From Eledone cirrhosa (taxonomy: Eukaryota; Mollusca; Cephalopoda; Octopoda; Eledonidae), in NCBI GenBank assembly GCA_964016885.1, contig OZ024748.1, positions 33,171,990 to 33,235,989 of the forward strand: DNA of 64,000 nucleotides. Direction: 5' to 3'. The notes beneath the pieces were generated by a model. It saw only the letters and a program-made list of their open reading frames with translations, made no database searches and was not told the origin of the DNA. Position 1 is the stretch's first letter. The number at the start of each line of letters is the position of its first letter. Positions 13,447 to 22,793 of the stretch are shown here, one piece after another. The translations under genes and the position numbers were made by a program.

Positions 13447-13825
13447 ATGGAAAAATTTGAACAGTGACAAAACCGAGAGGCAGTACAACAAATGTTTATT
13501 AATTTCACGCTCTGGAGAGTGGGGTGTTGGTGGGGGACGACGTTTCGGGCATAAGCCCTTCCTCAGGTGGGAAGTGTGTGGGAACAGAGTTCAAAGGGTG
13601 TGTAGGGGAGTGGTGGAGAGACATATAGCGAAAGGAAACGGTGCGAATGAAAAAATAAAAAATAAAAAATAAAGATAAAAATAAAAATAAAGCATACAAT
13701 TGTAAGAACACAGGCAAAGAATCTTATACGGAAAAAAACCAGTACAGTAACAAAATCAAACAGAGGTAATGCGTGGAAGGAAAGACCAAGTGTGGGAAGG
13801 TGTGTAAAGTTCGGAGAAAGGTCAC
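13447..13825 (-). mobile_element. Dispersed element with CGAAACGTC motif, possibly Penelope-type remnant
   Basis: On the minus strand 13567-13539 reads CCTGAGGAAGGGC, TTAT, GCCCGAAACGTC: a GGGC/GCCC hairpin between CTGAGGA and GAAAC. This resembles a minimal hammerhead core, with one extra A before the stem. It is followed on the minus strand by AATAAACATTTGTTG. A plus-strand A-rich run lies at 13648-13692. The assignment to Penelope-like retroelement ends is inference from the motif, since no reverse transcriptase is present. The short open frames here are not convincing genes. Confidence 0.4.
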
Positions 13826-14160
13826 GATATATATATATATATATATTCGTACGTGTGGGTGGGTGTGTCGAAACAGCAGAATTTGGTATTTGTTGTTGTA
13901 AGACAGTAGAGAGTGATATTTGGCTGCTATTTCTACCGGGTCAAGTAACCCGGTAGGAGACTCTCTCGTTGATACGTAATAAATAGTTCACTGAGTGATG
14001 CTGCTTGTTTTACCATGGGTGGATACAATTGATGGAGTGAATTTCATATAACTGAAGGTATAAATTATGTGAGGGAGTCTTAACGTATGACACCGGCTTT
14101 ATTTAAGAGCGGGGAAACATTATCAATGACACCACGTACCTGCTGTGTATCAATTATCTC
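13826..14160. other. Spacer without recognised gene
   Basis: TA run at about 13827-13846, then unremarkable sequence containing an imperfect inverted pair around GTCAAGTAACCCGG. I see no coding or RNA feature. From about 14160 the sequence begins to resemble the upstream region shared with the other zinc-finger copies. Confidence 0.5.
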
Positions 14161-14214
14161 ATGTTAAGGTGAAAGAGTGAGCTACATGTTTCAGGGTAGG
14201 TGTACCATCACCTA

Positions 14215-14470
14215 CATGATTAAATATTTAATTTCATGAGAAACTACGCTACATCGTGAATTGGTTGTTCCACATTTTACAGGACAGTGAGAAATAGGTT
14301 TAAATCACCAACATCTGAACAATTAGCTTTCCTGGTCTTGACTTTACATTTGGACTTGAAATATAAAGTACGTATTATTTGTATTGTTAACACACCAGTT
14401 ATTGTGTACTTTTCTATACTCCGTGGTGAACAATCCTCATTTATTAAGACACAAACACACACACACACTC
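14215..14470 (+). promoter_or_regulatory. Conserved 5' leader of zinc-finger unit (ZNF1 copy)
   Basis: Contains in order TAAATATTTAATTTCAT, ACATCGTGAA, GGTTGTTC, CATTTTACAGGACAG, TTGACTTTA, AAAGTACGTATTATTT and TGTGTACTTTTCTA, then an ACACAC run. The same ordered blocks precede the other four zinc-finger loci: 23740-24010, 26800-27060, and on the minus strand 47640-47400 and 60010-59800. It is probably promoter and/or 5' untranslated exon. CATTTTACAG could be a splice acceptor, which is not proven. Confidence 0.6.
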
Positions 14471-14553
14471 TCTCTCTTGCACTTTCTTATACCCACATCA
14501 GTCTTACACAGTCATATATCTTCAGAACTTCGAAGAATTGTTCAAGAATTACT

Positions 14554-15864
14554 ATGGAGGACATTAAACACTTGGACATTTCTACTACAGCTGTTTCTAC
14601 CAATATAGATACAGTTACACAGACATACAGTAGTGAGAAACCTTTACCTAGTGAAACATGTACTGAACAAGGATCATACAGAAATATTCCTGAATATAGC
14701 TGTGATATTTGTAGGAAAACTTTCTCATCAGAAGATGAATTATCTACACACAAACACATACATATTAAAGACAAACCCTATCATTGTGAAATATGTGGGA
14801 AATGTTTTACTAAAACTCCTCATCTTCATGAACACATACGAAGTCACACAGGAGAGAAACCTTTTCATTGTGAAATATGTGGGAAATCTTTCAGTCTGAA
14901 TTCCAATTTAATTAGACATATACGTAGTCACAGTGGGGAAAAACCATTTCACTGTGAAATATGTGGGAAATCTTTCGCTGAGAAAGCTAAACTCGTTACA
15001 CATATACGTATTCACACCGGAGAGAAACCTTTTCACTGTGAAATATGTGGGAAATATTTTGCTGAGAGTGCTGTTCTTATAGTTCACAGAAGAAGACACA
15101 CTGGAGAGAAACCATTTCACTGTGAAATATGTGGGAAATCTTTCACTGAGAAAGCTAAACTTGTTAGACATATACGTATTCACACCGGAGAGAAATCTTT
15201 TCCCTGTGAAATATGTGGGAAATATTTTGCTGATAGTGGTATTCTTATAGTTCACAGAAGAAGACACACTGGAGAGAAACCCTATCAATGTGAAATATGT
15301 GGGAAATATTTTGTAACAAGCAGTTCTTTAACTATACATAAAAGAACACACACCGGAGAGGAACCCTATCACTGTGAAATATGTGGGAAATCTTTTGGCA
15401 GGCGTAATCACTTAACTACGCATAAAAGAACACACACAGGAGAGAGACCCTATCACTGTGAAATATGTGGGAAATCTTTTGGCAGTAATAATGTCTTAAC
15501 TACACATAAAAGAACACACACTGGGGAGAGACCCTATCACTGTGAAATATGTGGGAAATCTTTTGGCAGGAGTAATCACTTAACTTCACATAAAAGAACA
15601 CATACAGGAGAGAGACCCTATCACTGTGAAACATGTGGGAAATCTTTTGGCAGTAATAATGTCTTAACTACACATAAAAGAACACATACTGGAGAGAGAC
15701 CCTATCACTGTGAAATATGTGGGAAATGTTTTGGCAGGAGTAATCACTTAACTGCACATAAAAGAACACATACAGGAGAGAGACCCTATCATTGTGAAAC
15801 GTGTGGGAAATCTTTTAGCTGGAGTAATATCTTAACTACACACAAAATAACACACACTGGATAG
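14554..15864 (+). CDS. ZNF1: C2H2 zinc-finger protein, 14 fingers
   Basis: Predicted nuclear DNA-binding protein of 436 residues. The start at 14554 was chosen because ATGG has A at -3 and G at +4, and because DNA further upstream in the same open frame is homologous to non-coding leader of paralogues. An N-terminal stretch of about 55 residues without a recognised effector domain precedes 14 tandem C-x2-C-x12-H-x3-H fingers joined by HTGEKP-type linkers. The first finger (YSCDICRKTF) matches the first finger of ZNF2-5. Fingers 4-7 and 9-13 show alternating two-finger modules: AEKAKL/AESAVL-like and GRSNHLT/GSNNVLT. The frame stops at TAG (15862-15864) exactly where the linker GGA-GAG-AAA would continue, and finger remnants follow, so the protein is C-terminally shortened relative to its ancestor. 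Target DNA and function are unknown. Confidence 0.85.
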   Translation: MEDIKHLDISTTAVSTNIDTVTQTYSSEKPLPSETCTEQGSYRNIPEYSCDICRKTFSSEDELSTHKHIHIKDKPYHCEICGKCFTKTPHLHEHIRSHTGEKPFHCEICGKSFSLNSNLIRHIRSHSGEKPFHCEICGKSFAEKAKLVTHIRIHTGEKPFHCEICGKYFAESAVLIVHRRRHTGEKPFHCEICGKSFTEKAKLVRHIRIHTGEKSFPCEICGKYFADSGILIVHRRRHTGEKPYQCEICGKYFVTSSSLTIHKRTHTGEEPYHCEICGKSFGRRNHLTTHKRTHTGERPYHCEICGKSFGSNNVLTTHKRTHTGERPYHCEICGKSFGRSNHLTSHKRTHTGERPYHCETCGKSFGSNNVLTTHKRTHTGERPYHCEICGKCFGRSNHLTAHKRTHTGERPYHCETCGKSFSWSNILTTHKITHTG

Positions 15865-16075
15865 AAACCCTATCAGTGCGAAATATGTGGGAAATATTTC
15901 ATTAGCAACAGTGAATATAATGAACACAAAATAACACACACTGGTGAAAATCTTTTTACACAGTGAAATATGTGGGAAATATTTTTTCTCTAACAGTTAC
16001 TTAGATACAAACACACAGAGGAAGGAAAGATTTTAACTGTGAAATATGAGACAACCTTCCTCTTACAAATCTAAA
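15865..16075 (+). pseudogene. Finger remnants downstream of the ZNF1 stop
   Basis: Immediately after TAG the same frame gives a complete finger (YQCEICGKYF ... HKITH). Next comes a finger whose start is broken (GENLFTQ then a stop, with the GKYFF part in another frame), and then a weak trace (TGTGAAATATGAGACAACC). These are decayed former fingers 15-17. They would be translated only by readthrough. Confidence 0.8.
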
Positions 16076-16847
16076 CTTATTTTCCACCAATATCAAATGT
16101 GATTACTTGGCAGTTTGATAGACTCCAAACATTGCTGGCCACTTTTACAAATATATTTTCATTTGAAGTTAAAATCTTTCTCTGATCTATTCTTGACTTT
16201 TTGAATTAATTTTAAATGTATGCCAGAAATTTCAGCCTTGGTTTGTCAGCACCAACATTCTCTGCTATAGTGTGTGTAATTAAGAGACTATGTAATGTCT
16301 TCTCTGCTATGTTAAATTTTAGAGGCTTACACCAACATTCCCTGTTGTAGTGTGTAATTAAAGGACCCTCTATCACCTGAGGTAATGCTGTGAGTGTCTA
16401 GGGTAACACCAATATTCTGTTATATTAATTGAAGGAGTAGTTTTACCTGATTTTCTTTTTCTTTCTGGCTCCCTTTTTTATTGATTTCATTGTTTTGTAA
16501 ACAATTTATTAATTTTTCATAATTAATTTTATGAAGTGTATTTATGTCCTAAATTTCATTCTATTTGTTGTTAATAAAAGAATTATATTTAAGGAATTTA
16601 TCAAGTCTGTAACTTCAACTTTTTGTTATTTTGCCATCTAAATCTGTTATTAGCACCATATGTAATATCATCTTGTAAGTAGTTTTAATACATCTAACAC
16701 CCATATAAATCAACCCCAATACATGACTGGTAATATATTTTATCAACTCTAGAATGTTGAATTAATTATTTGACCGTGGCAGGATTTGAACTGAGAATGT
16801 TAAGAACCAGCATTGCGCATCTCAAACAAGTATCATATAACCAACCT
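16076..16847 (+). other. 3' flank of ZNF1 with a candidate poly(A) signal
   Basis: AT-rich, non-coding. It holds a diverged duplicate of about 70-80 bp (CACCAACATTC..CTGCTATAGTGTG near 16250 and CACCAACATTCCCTGTTG near 16330, with a weaker third near 16407). AATAAA at 16573-16578 is a plausible polyadenylation signal about 700 bp past the stop. Beyond 16660 nothing recognisable is seen until the LINE fragment. Confidence 0.5.
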
Positions 16848-17190
16848 TCATAGGGAGAAACCCTTTGTCAACAGAGGAAGCAGCTCCCTAAACTTCTTCC
16901 AACCCATCCTTATTCTAGATACTATGGCCTCGGAGCACCCTCCTCCTTTGCTAATCTGATCACCTAGACATCGGAAGCTATCAACCACCTCTATAGATCC
17001 TACCTGCACTTGAAAAATATGTCCATCACTGCGACTCCTCCTGTCAAATTTCCCTGTACATCTACTGCATATGTAGTTGTCCCTACCTGTTAGTTTGCCT
17101 GCTATCCCACTACATCTCTTGTGTACCCAAGATCTGCATTGTGTACATTCTATAGAATTTATGCCAACTCCTTTTCTATCGAACATATAT
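16848..17190 (-). pseudogene. LINE fragment: zinc-knuckle and post-RT region
   Basis: An open minus frame encodes CTQCRSWVHKRCSGI, then CSRC, then VDSFRCLGDQIS and RMGWKKFRELLPLL. The same segment follows the reverse transcriptase in the LINEs at 35.0-35.4 kb, 37.4-37.7 kb and 61.4-61.9 kb. It lacks RT and endonuclease here and is a dead fragment. Confidence 0.8.
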
Positions 17191-17194
17191 ATAT

Positions 17195-17245
17195 ATAAGG
17201 TACATGGCTTGGTGGTTAGTGTTGTGCTTACAATTATAAGGTTGT
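17195..17245 (+). mobile_element. tRNA-derived SINE head fragment
   Basis: TACATGGCTTGGTGGTTAGT followed by GGTTGTGATAGC resembles the box A and box B region of the tRNA-derived SINE at 63844-63680. It is truncated against the LINE fragment that follows. Confidence 0.5.
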
Positions 17246-18004
17246 GATAGCAAGGAAGAAATATAGAGGAGCAGTGGGGGTTTCTGAAAGATAACCTGCT
17301 GAAAGTGACGAGATCTGTGGATGGAACAAGGCCCCAGCGAGGAGTAGTAGATCCATGTGATGGTGGAATAGTAAGGTAGATGAAGTAATTAAAGCCAAAA
17401 GACAGCCATGGAAAAACAGAGGTAGCAGGTACCCCTAAGAAGAAGCTAGGTGGAAAATATACCGGGCAAGGAGAGAAGCAGAAAATGAAAAGTTTAAGTA
17501 TGTTTTAGAATGTGAGGACCAAAAATGAGGTGTCCAGGATTGTAAAGCAATGTGTCAAGGAAAACCATGATGTTATCGGGGAGAAATACATTCCTAGCAA
17601 CAATGGCTCCTCTTACCCTCACTGACACTGAAAAGAAAGCTGCTTGGAGATGTTATGAGGAGCTGATGAACAAGGAAAATACATGGGAGCTAAACAGCCT
17701 GCCCCATGTGTACCCAGCAGAAGGCCCAGCTGTAAGTAGCAGCCTAGTAAGTAAGGCAATTAAGAAGATATTAATGGGTAAAGCAGCTGGGCCATTGGGA
17801 GTAGTTGCTGAGATGTTGAAAGTATCTGGGACAGTGGGACACACCCTAACTACCCTTGTTGTAAACCAAGTAATGCAGTATCATCCCAGTGACTGGAATA
17901 ACATCATTATCAACTGTTACAAAGGAAAAGGAGATGCCCAAGAGAGAACTACAGAGGTATCAAGCTGATTGAGCAGGTTATGAAAGTTATAGAAAGAGCC
18001 ATTG
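17246..18004 (+). pseudogene. YADD-type LINE fragment, region before the RT
   Basis: Collinear with 33660-34450 of the larger LINE: GGAAGAAATATAGAGGAGCA, the AACCTGCTGAAAG block, the KAIKKILMGKAAGPLGVVAEMLK segment and the YKGKGDAQ segment are all recognisable. The longest frame (17552-17968) is interrupted. The copy is then broken by an unrelated insertion at about 18005 and resumes at about 18612. Confidence 0.75.
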
Positions 18005-18611
18005 CACAAGTTTCCTATCATTTGAAGGCTTAGATCTTTGATACTTACATCCTACCAGTTGTGTTATATGGTCTTGACTGTGGTAACTGGATGACAATGT
18101 CACTTGAGAAGCTCTCTACATTCCAGAACCACATCATGAGACTTATGACTGGCAAGTAGCTCAGCATCTGTATCAGTGAGCTGCTCAACATTACCAGACT
18201 TAGACCAATTACATCAATTGTCAAGTCAAGAGTACTCAAACTATACGGTCATATAAAAAGATCAACTGGTGGTGTGAGTAGGTTATGTCTGGAAGGAAGG
18301 TTGGCTGGTAAGAGAAGCAGAGGCTGACAGCCAAATCAATGGCTTGATAATGTCAACTTATGGACTGGACTTGACCTTTGCTCTTTAAACTCTGCTGTTG
18401 GTGATCAAAAGGTATTATATATTCCTGGAAGGAAGGTTGGCTGGTAAGAGAAGCAGAGGCCAGCAGCCAAATCAATGGCTTGATAATGTCAACTTATGGA
18501 CTGGATTTGATTTTTGCTCTTTAAACTCTGCCGTTGGTTATCGAACTTTGTGGAGAAAAATATCTCATGTTGATGCGCAGTCTGCAGCTGGTGGAGTTTA
18601 GCGTCGTAAGA
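18005..18611 (+). mobile_element. Nested fragment of a second LINE type (C-terminal region)
   Basis: Lies between two parts of another LINE. It encodes, with stops, LPVVLYGL, FQNHIMRLMTGK, ITRLRPITSIVKSRVLKLYG and RLAGKRSRG..QPNQWLDNV, typical of the extreme C-terminus of a non-LTR retrotransposon ORF2. A segment of 136-bp period is duplicated inside it (GGAAGGAAGG starts at 18291 and again at 18427). The family is not resolved. Confidence 0.65.
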
Positions 18612-18875
18612 ATTGCATAACTAATTATTGATTGTATACACCTAAATGGGATGCAGTTTGGATTTGTGCCAGGAAAAAGCACACCTGAGGCCCTCTTATT
18701 TGTGAAGCAAATGCAGAAGAAGTAACTGGGTAAAAGCAAGCCACTCTACTTAGCATTCGTGGGCCTAGAGAAAGTGTTTGACAGAGTCCCTCGACCCTTA
18801 ATTTGGTGGGACCCCAGAAAACAAGGGATAGATGAGTGGCTCGTAAGATCAGTATAAGTCATGTAAAGGGTGGGG
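18612..18875 (+). pseudogene. LINE reverse-transcriptase fragment (continuation of 17246-18004)
   Basis: MQFGFVPGKSTPEALLFV, then a stop, then KPLYLAFVGLEKVFDRVP and IDEWLVRSV match the RT palm start of the element at 34481-34700. Stops inside the frame and the missing catalytic YADD block make it inactive. Confidence 0.75.
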
Positions 18876-18877
18876 CA

Positions 18878-19090
18878 CCACATCACTCTGCACACACACA
18901 CACCACATCATTACACCATTGGTCTTTCCAATTGATATAATCTACAATCTACCAGTTGTAACTCCTGGCAGATAGAGCAAGGTGAAATAAAGTGTCCTGC
19001 TGAAGGACTTAACACATCACCTAGTCTAGGAATTGAACTCAGAACCTCATGGTTGTCAATCCATCTCTCTTACCACTAAGCTTCATGTCT
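18878..19090 (-). mobile_element. tRNA-derived SINE
   Basis: Read on the minus strand it has box A-like sequence (AAGCTTAGTGGTAAGAGA), box B-like GGTTCTGAGTTCAATTCC, then GTGATGTGTTAAGTCC and GACACTTTATTTCACC. The same order is seen in SINEs at 63844-63680 and 55654-55835. It starts by an AC repeat and has no recognisable 3' LINE-type tail. Confidence 0.6.
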
Positions 19091-19204
19091 TATGTTTTAG
19101 TGATAGTGGACAGTGAATGATGATGATGGTCATTTTATTTTATAGATTGACCAGTTGATCATCTCAATGGTGTATTATTGCCTTTGTTTCCACAGGGTCC
19201 CTTG
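19091..19204. other. Short spacer
   Basis: No gene seen. Contains GATGATGATGG and ordinary AT-rich sequence. Confidence 0.4.
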
Positions 19205-19350
19205 AAGTCATGAGTAAAAGGTAATAGAGTATTGGTTAGGGTGTTGACTCGATGATAAACTTGTGAGTTCAATTCCTGGGCTTGGCAGCATGTTCTGTTG
19301 TACAATAAAACATTTTATTTCATGTTGCTTCAGTTCAATCAGCTGGAAAA
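19205..19350 (+). mobile_element. tRNA-derived SINE, degenerate
   Basis: GAGTATTGGTTAGGGTGTTG (box A-like), TGTGAGTTCAATTCC (box B-like), then AAAACATTTTATTTCA and TTCAGTTCAATCAGCTG follow the order of the SINE head found at 55654 and 63844. Confidence 0.55.
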
Positions 19351-19499
19351 AAAAAGAGTTGTGACACTCTAGTTCTAAGTTATTTCAGCCTTTGACTTTC
19401 CTTTGGACAACATCTTATAGTCTATATATATCGTGTGTACTGAATATATATATAGTGATAACATGGTATGTATAGCTCTTTAGTTCTTAGTCCAGACTG

Positions 19500-20000
19500 T
19501 TCCACCAGGAATATATGACAACTAATTGTCTCCATTGATTTCAGTTGGTGACAGCTTGTTGACATCCATGCCAGCTGATGTTGATAGTTTGTGGGTCATT
19601 TTGGAATGTGTTCCACCAGGTCATCTGCCTCTTTTCCACTTGCCTTTAAGGGGAATCCATGTCATCGCTGTTTTGGACAGGAGGTGCAGAATGTGACCTG
19701 CAAAATGGAACCAACATTCCATGATGATCTCCTGCAGTGTATGTGACCCTGCTTTCCACAGGATCTCTCCAGCTGACCTTTAGAATCCTATGCAGGCTCC
19801 TTTGATGGAAAGTTTTTAGAGACCAATCCATCTTCACAGTGCGTTTCCATGTTTCACAGTCATAGATGGCGATGGGCAGTACAATACTAGTGTACAAGCA
19901 GAGTTTAAAATACATGCTGATAGCTCTGTTTGACCAGATGGAGTGCATCCATTGGAACACCGCAGTCATCTTTTTAACCTGCAGTTGATGTTCAGCTCAA
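19500..20000 (-). pseudogene. LINE C-terminal fragment, third type
   Basis: The minus frame at 19969-19646 reads FQWMHSIWSNRAISMYFKL, LYTSIVLPIAIYDCETW, SLHRILKVSWRD. This is a typical carboxy-terminal region of endonuclease-RT retrotransposons. A related plus-strand copy lies at 55885-56330. No RT core is present. Confidence 0.7.
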
Positions 20001-20339
20001 TGTTGCCACTGTTGCTCAGAATACTGCCCAGTATATATAGTGTATATATTAGTTGTGAAGACACTGGCACCAAATAGTATCAGCCTTTGACCTCCCTTTG
20101 GATAACATAATATATTTTATGTATAGAATAGATACTACCGTACTTACTGGCGTTGAATACACTACTTTTTTCTTAAAATAAGTTGCAAAAATCTACCATA
20201 CGTCCTGGAGGCCGAAGGTTTATTTTTTATTTTCAAATTTTAGGTTGTCAAAATTAGGGTGCGTTTTCGTGGATGGGAAATACGGTATATATATATATGT
20301 ATTTTGTATATATATAGACTGTATAGTGCATATATACAT
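20001..20339. other. AT-rich spacer with TA runs
   Basis: Contains short phrases (TATAGTGTATATATTAG, CACTGGCACCAA) that recur in other TA-rich blocks of this window. No gene is seen. Confidence 0.4.
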
Positions 20340-20590
20340 ATATATATATGATAAATTTTGGTGATAGAAAGGGCATCCAGCTATCGAAAACCTGCTAAAA
20401 AAAGGGTTGTGCGCACCCTTCTGCTGTATAAAGGACATGACAATCACTTTAGTATTAGTGCCACAAAAAATACACCCAGTAGGTGTGACCATATGTAACT
20501 GAAAGGACCCCAACCCCACCTTGGTCTTTGAAGACAACCTGTCTAACCCTTGCTAGCAGGGAAATTGGACATTAAATGATGATGAGCTGT
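20340..20590 (+). mobile_element. SINE-like element with LINE-type 3' tail
   Basis: Has AGAAAGGGCATCCAGC, GAAAACCTGC, AGGACATGACAATCAC, AATACACCCAGTAGG, CTGTCTAACCCTTGCTAGCA and finally GGACATTAAATGATGATGAG. A related copy lies at about 29955-30140. The 3' tail motifs match those ending LINEs in this window. Confidence 0.6.
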
Positions 20591-21235
20591 GACATCACTG
20601 AGGTCAAGCTGTTTCAGCCATTACTTTGGACAGCATTATATATGGTCTATATATATTAGACAATATTAAATATCGTGTATATAGAAGTTTTGACAACATT
20701 ATATATACATATGTACAAACACACTGACAAACATGTATATTCGGCTTAAGAGTTCATAGGCTGACCAAGTTACTCTCATGGAATGAGACAATGTATACAC
20801 ACAAATATATGCTTATATATATATATATGTATACAAACATATATATTTTATAGTCAAGTCATACAACGTATTGCAATATCATGTTTTCAATTCTCAGTCA
20901 AGGAGGTACATTGTATCCTTAACCAAGACACATCATTCCACATGTCTCTAATCTCCACAGCTGAAAAAGACAAGTAGCAGCTTTAGTTGGAGGTTTAGCA
21001 TTTCTGTGTCCTCACACTGCTGATTTCCTTCTCAAAATTAGAAAGACAGCAGCCCACTTGAGGAAGGAGTCCCATGAGGTTGGGGTCTCTGGCTATCCTC
21101 TGCAGTAACACCCTTGTCATTTTGTCTGTAGGGTGGGGCTGAATCACAGCTCATACTGCAACATAGTGTCTGTCGCTCTCCCTCTCTCCCATTATTTTCG
21201 TTGCTAGATACGTTTTCGTTTTTCTTCTTTACATT
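20591..21235 (+). repeat. Segmentally duplicated upstream block (copy 1)
   Basis: Ordered motifs (CTCATGGAATGAGACAATG, TATGTACAAACACACTGACA, CATCATTCCACATGTCTCTA, CACAGCTGAAAAAGACAAGT, AGAAAGACAGCAGCCCACTT) recur at 32140-32660, 36130-37085, and partly on the minus strand at 48020-48480 and 60410-60805. These blocks lie upstream of zinc-finger units and appear to have duplicated with them. They are non-coding. Confidence 0.7.
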
Positions 21236-21237
21236 TC

Positions 21238-21425
21238 CATGGATTGGCAGTATCAGTAGAGGGTCGGATGCCATGCTTTGCAGCAAAGAGTTACAACCCT
21301 TTATGGTCTGAGTTCAAACCCTGCTGAGGTTAACTTTGCATTTCATCCTTACAAGGTCGATAAAATCAGTAATACACTGGGATAATTGCTGGCCTTGTAC
21401 CAAAAGCATAAAAAATTATTTTCGT
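21238..21425 (+). mobile_element. tRNA-derived SINE (GGATTGGCAGTATC type)
   Basis: Starts TGGATTGGCAGTATCAGTAG (box A-like), GGTCGGATGCCATGC, then box B-like GAGTTCAAACCCTGC, CTTTGCATTTCATCCTTACA, GGTCGATAAAAT and AATTGCTGGCCTTG. At least nine copies of this family occur in the window on both strands. Confidence 0.8.
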
Positions 21426-21756
21426 TGCTTGATTCGTTTTCATTTTTCTTTACATTTCCATTTCTTAAATATTTTTTTTACTTTTAAAAATGTGTTTTGT
21501 TTTAATATGAACAGTCATGCAAAATTCATAATGTTATTTATACAAATCTGAATAAATTACTAGCATATTGATTAAACGTGTGAATTAATATAATGGAAGT
21601 TATTCTAATTCTCCCTTGATAATGGGTTTTTAAACTTGAAAATATTTGGGATTATTTAATTTGCTAAGGTAAAGATTCTATTGTTATCTTGGAAATTTTA
21701 ATTTTTTAGTGCATTGTATGGTTTTCAAAATTATTTAAATTTGTGTTTCATATATA
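21426..21756 (+). repeat. Partial copy of zinc-finger upstream DNA
   Basis: TTACTTTTAAAAATGTGTTT, TGTTTTAATATGAACAGTCA, TAATGTTATTTATACAAATC and TGAATAAAT match the region upstream of ZNF2-5 (for example 23385-23470). No gene is seen. Confidence 0.6.
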
Positions 21757-21757
21757 C

Positions 21758-21812
<55 letters not shown>
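21757..21812. repeat. TA microsatellite
   Basis: About 28 consecutive TA dinucleotides. It is the source of a spurious tyrosine/isoleucine open frame. Confidence 0.95.
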
Positions 21813-21813
<1 letters not shown>

Positions 21814-21814
21814 T

Positions 21815-22060
21815 CCTCTATCAATTGGAAGAAATAAACTGCCATATATCAAAGATTACCACAATAACTAGGGAGCCGAGGGCAAGATACGCTGGACATT
21901 CCTACCAATGAATGGATGACCTGATAAGCTGGCTCCTGTGGTGGATACCTAAGCATAGTAAAACCCTAATGAGATGACTGAAAATGACCTACATAGATCA
22001 GATGTCTAGGGATGTTCAAGTAGGGATTAATGATCTCATGAATGCCACAAAATAATAATA
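21815..22060 (+). pseudogene. LINE C-terminal fragment, fourth type
   Basis: Broken frames encode PRARYAGHSYQ, ISWLLWWIPKHSKT and MTYIDQMSRDVQVGINDLMN, resembling the RRxRYAGH..YIDQ..RD carboxy-terminal region of non-LTR elements. Homologous copies lie at 28365-28625 (+) and 58420-58150 (-), each next to zinc-finger units, so it is part of the duplicated segment. Confidence 0.65.
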
Positions 22061-22204
22061 TATATTAATGAACATTTATTATGGTGAAATATGTTGGAAA
22101 TTATTCTTAGAGGTTTTGTATTGTAATCTACAAATAGACCCTGTAGAAAGTTCTACTTCATATTTGTCATTAAGGTTTCTTATAGAGACACAATCTTATT
22201 TTAT
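22061..22204 (+). repeat. Zinc-finger unit 3'-flank block (copy)
   Basis: TAATGAACATTTATTATGG, GTGAAATATGTTGGAAAT, CCTGTAGAAAGT. The same block lies at 29098-29250 (+), 45240-45105 (-) and 57785-57650 (-). It is non-coding. Confidence 0.65.
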
Positions 22205-22400
22205 TGCTGAGGGTGGTGGATTGGTAGAATTAGTAGAGCATCAAACAACATGCTTTGTGTCATATAGTTACAGCCCTTTATGTTCTTAGTTTAAATCCTG
22301 CCAAGGTCAACTTACAGGGTAGATGAAATAAAGTACCAGTAATGTACTGAGGGTTCCTTTCCCCTTTCCTTCAAATATCCAGCCTTGTGTCAAAAGTAGA
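22205..22400 (+). mobile_element. tRNA-derived SINE, diverged
   Basis: GGTGGATTGGTAGAATTAGT, GAGCATCAAACAACATGC, TTTAAATCCTGCCAAGGTCA and AAATAAAGTACCAGTAATG follow the GGATTGGCAGTATC SINE family in order. It is older and more diverged than the copy at 62150. Confidence 0.65.
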
Positions 22401-22793
22401 AGCAATTATTTAATGTCTATGTATGTAACAATGGATATAATGCTTTCTGCCATATTTGTTCTGGTTCTCTGCTCTCTGAGTTTAAACCCTGCTGTGGTCA
22501 ACTTTGTCTTTTGTCCATTCAAGCTTGACAAAAAACAATACCAGTCTATCACTGGGGTCTGTTCTTCCCCTCTATATTTCTTTCTCCTTCTCTGGAAGAA
22601 ATCAACTGTTCAAACCTGGAGAGTAAAGGGCTCCACCAATCTTCAAATGCCCACAGTGACACCCTTATGACTACATCAGTTCAACAGACAAAATAAAAGA
22701 TTTATGTGCTTATTTTATAATACCTAACTGGTTTATGTTTATATATGTGACAAAATATCAACATTATGTGAAAATAAAAACAAATTTTTAACT
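22401..22793 (+). repeat. Duplicated upstream block with SINE-like segment (ZNF2 copy)
   Basis: Contains a decayed SINE-like stretch (TTCTGGTTCTCTGCTCTC, TTTAAACCCTGCTGTGGTCA) and then GAAGAAATCAACTGTTCAAA, CCTGGAGAGT, CCACAGTGACACCC and AACTGGTTTATGTTTATAT. Parallel copies: 25591-25817 (+), 29461-29850 (+) and 57300-57040 (-). Confidence 0.7.

Noticed and set aside
13457..13717. Overlapping 70-codon ORFs on both strands
   Set aside because: They lie in the dispersed element with the CGAAACGTC hairpin. The minus one is driven by an A/T-rich run.
14287..14553. Upstream ATG giving ZNF1 an 89-residue N-terminal extension
   Set aside because: The segment is homologous to non-coding leader of the other four loci, includes a low-complexity ACACAC-derived stretch, and the ATG at 14554 has a better context.
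21714..21911. ORF rich in Tyr and Ile
   Set aside because: Produced by the TA microsatellite at 21757-21812.
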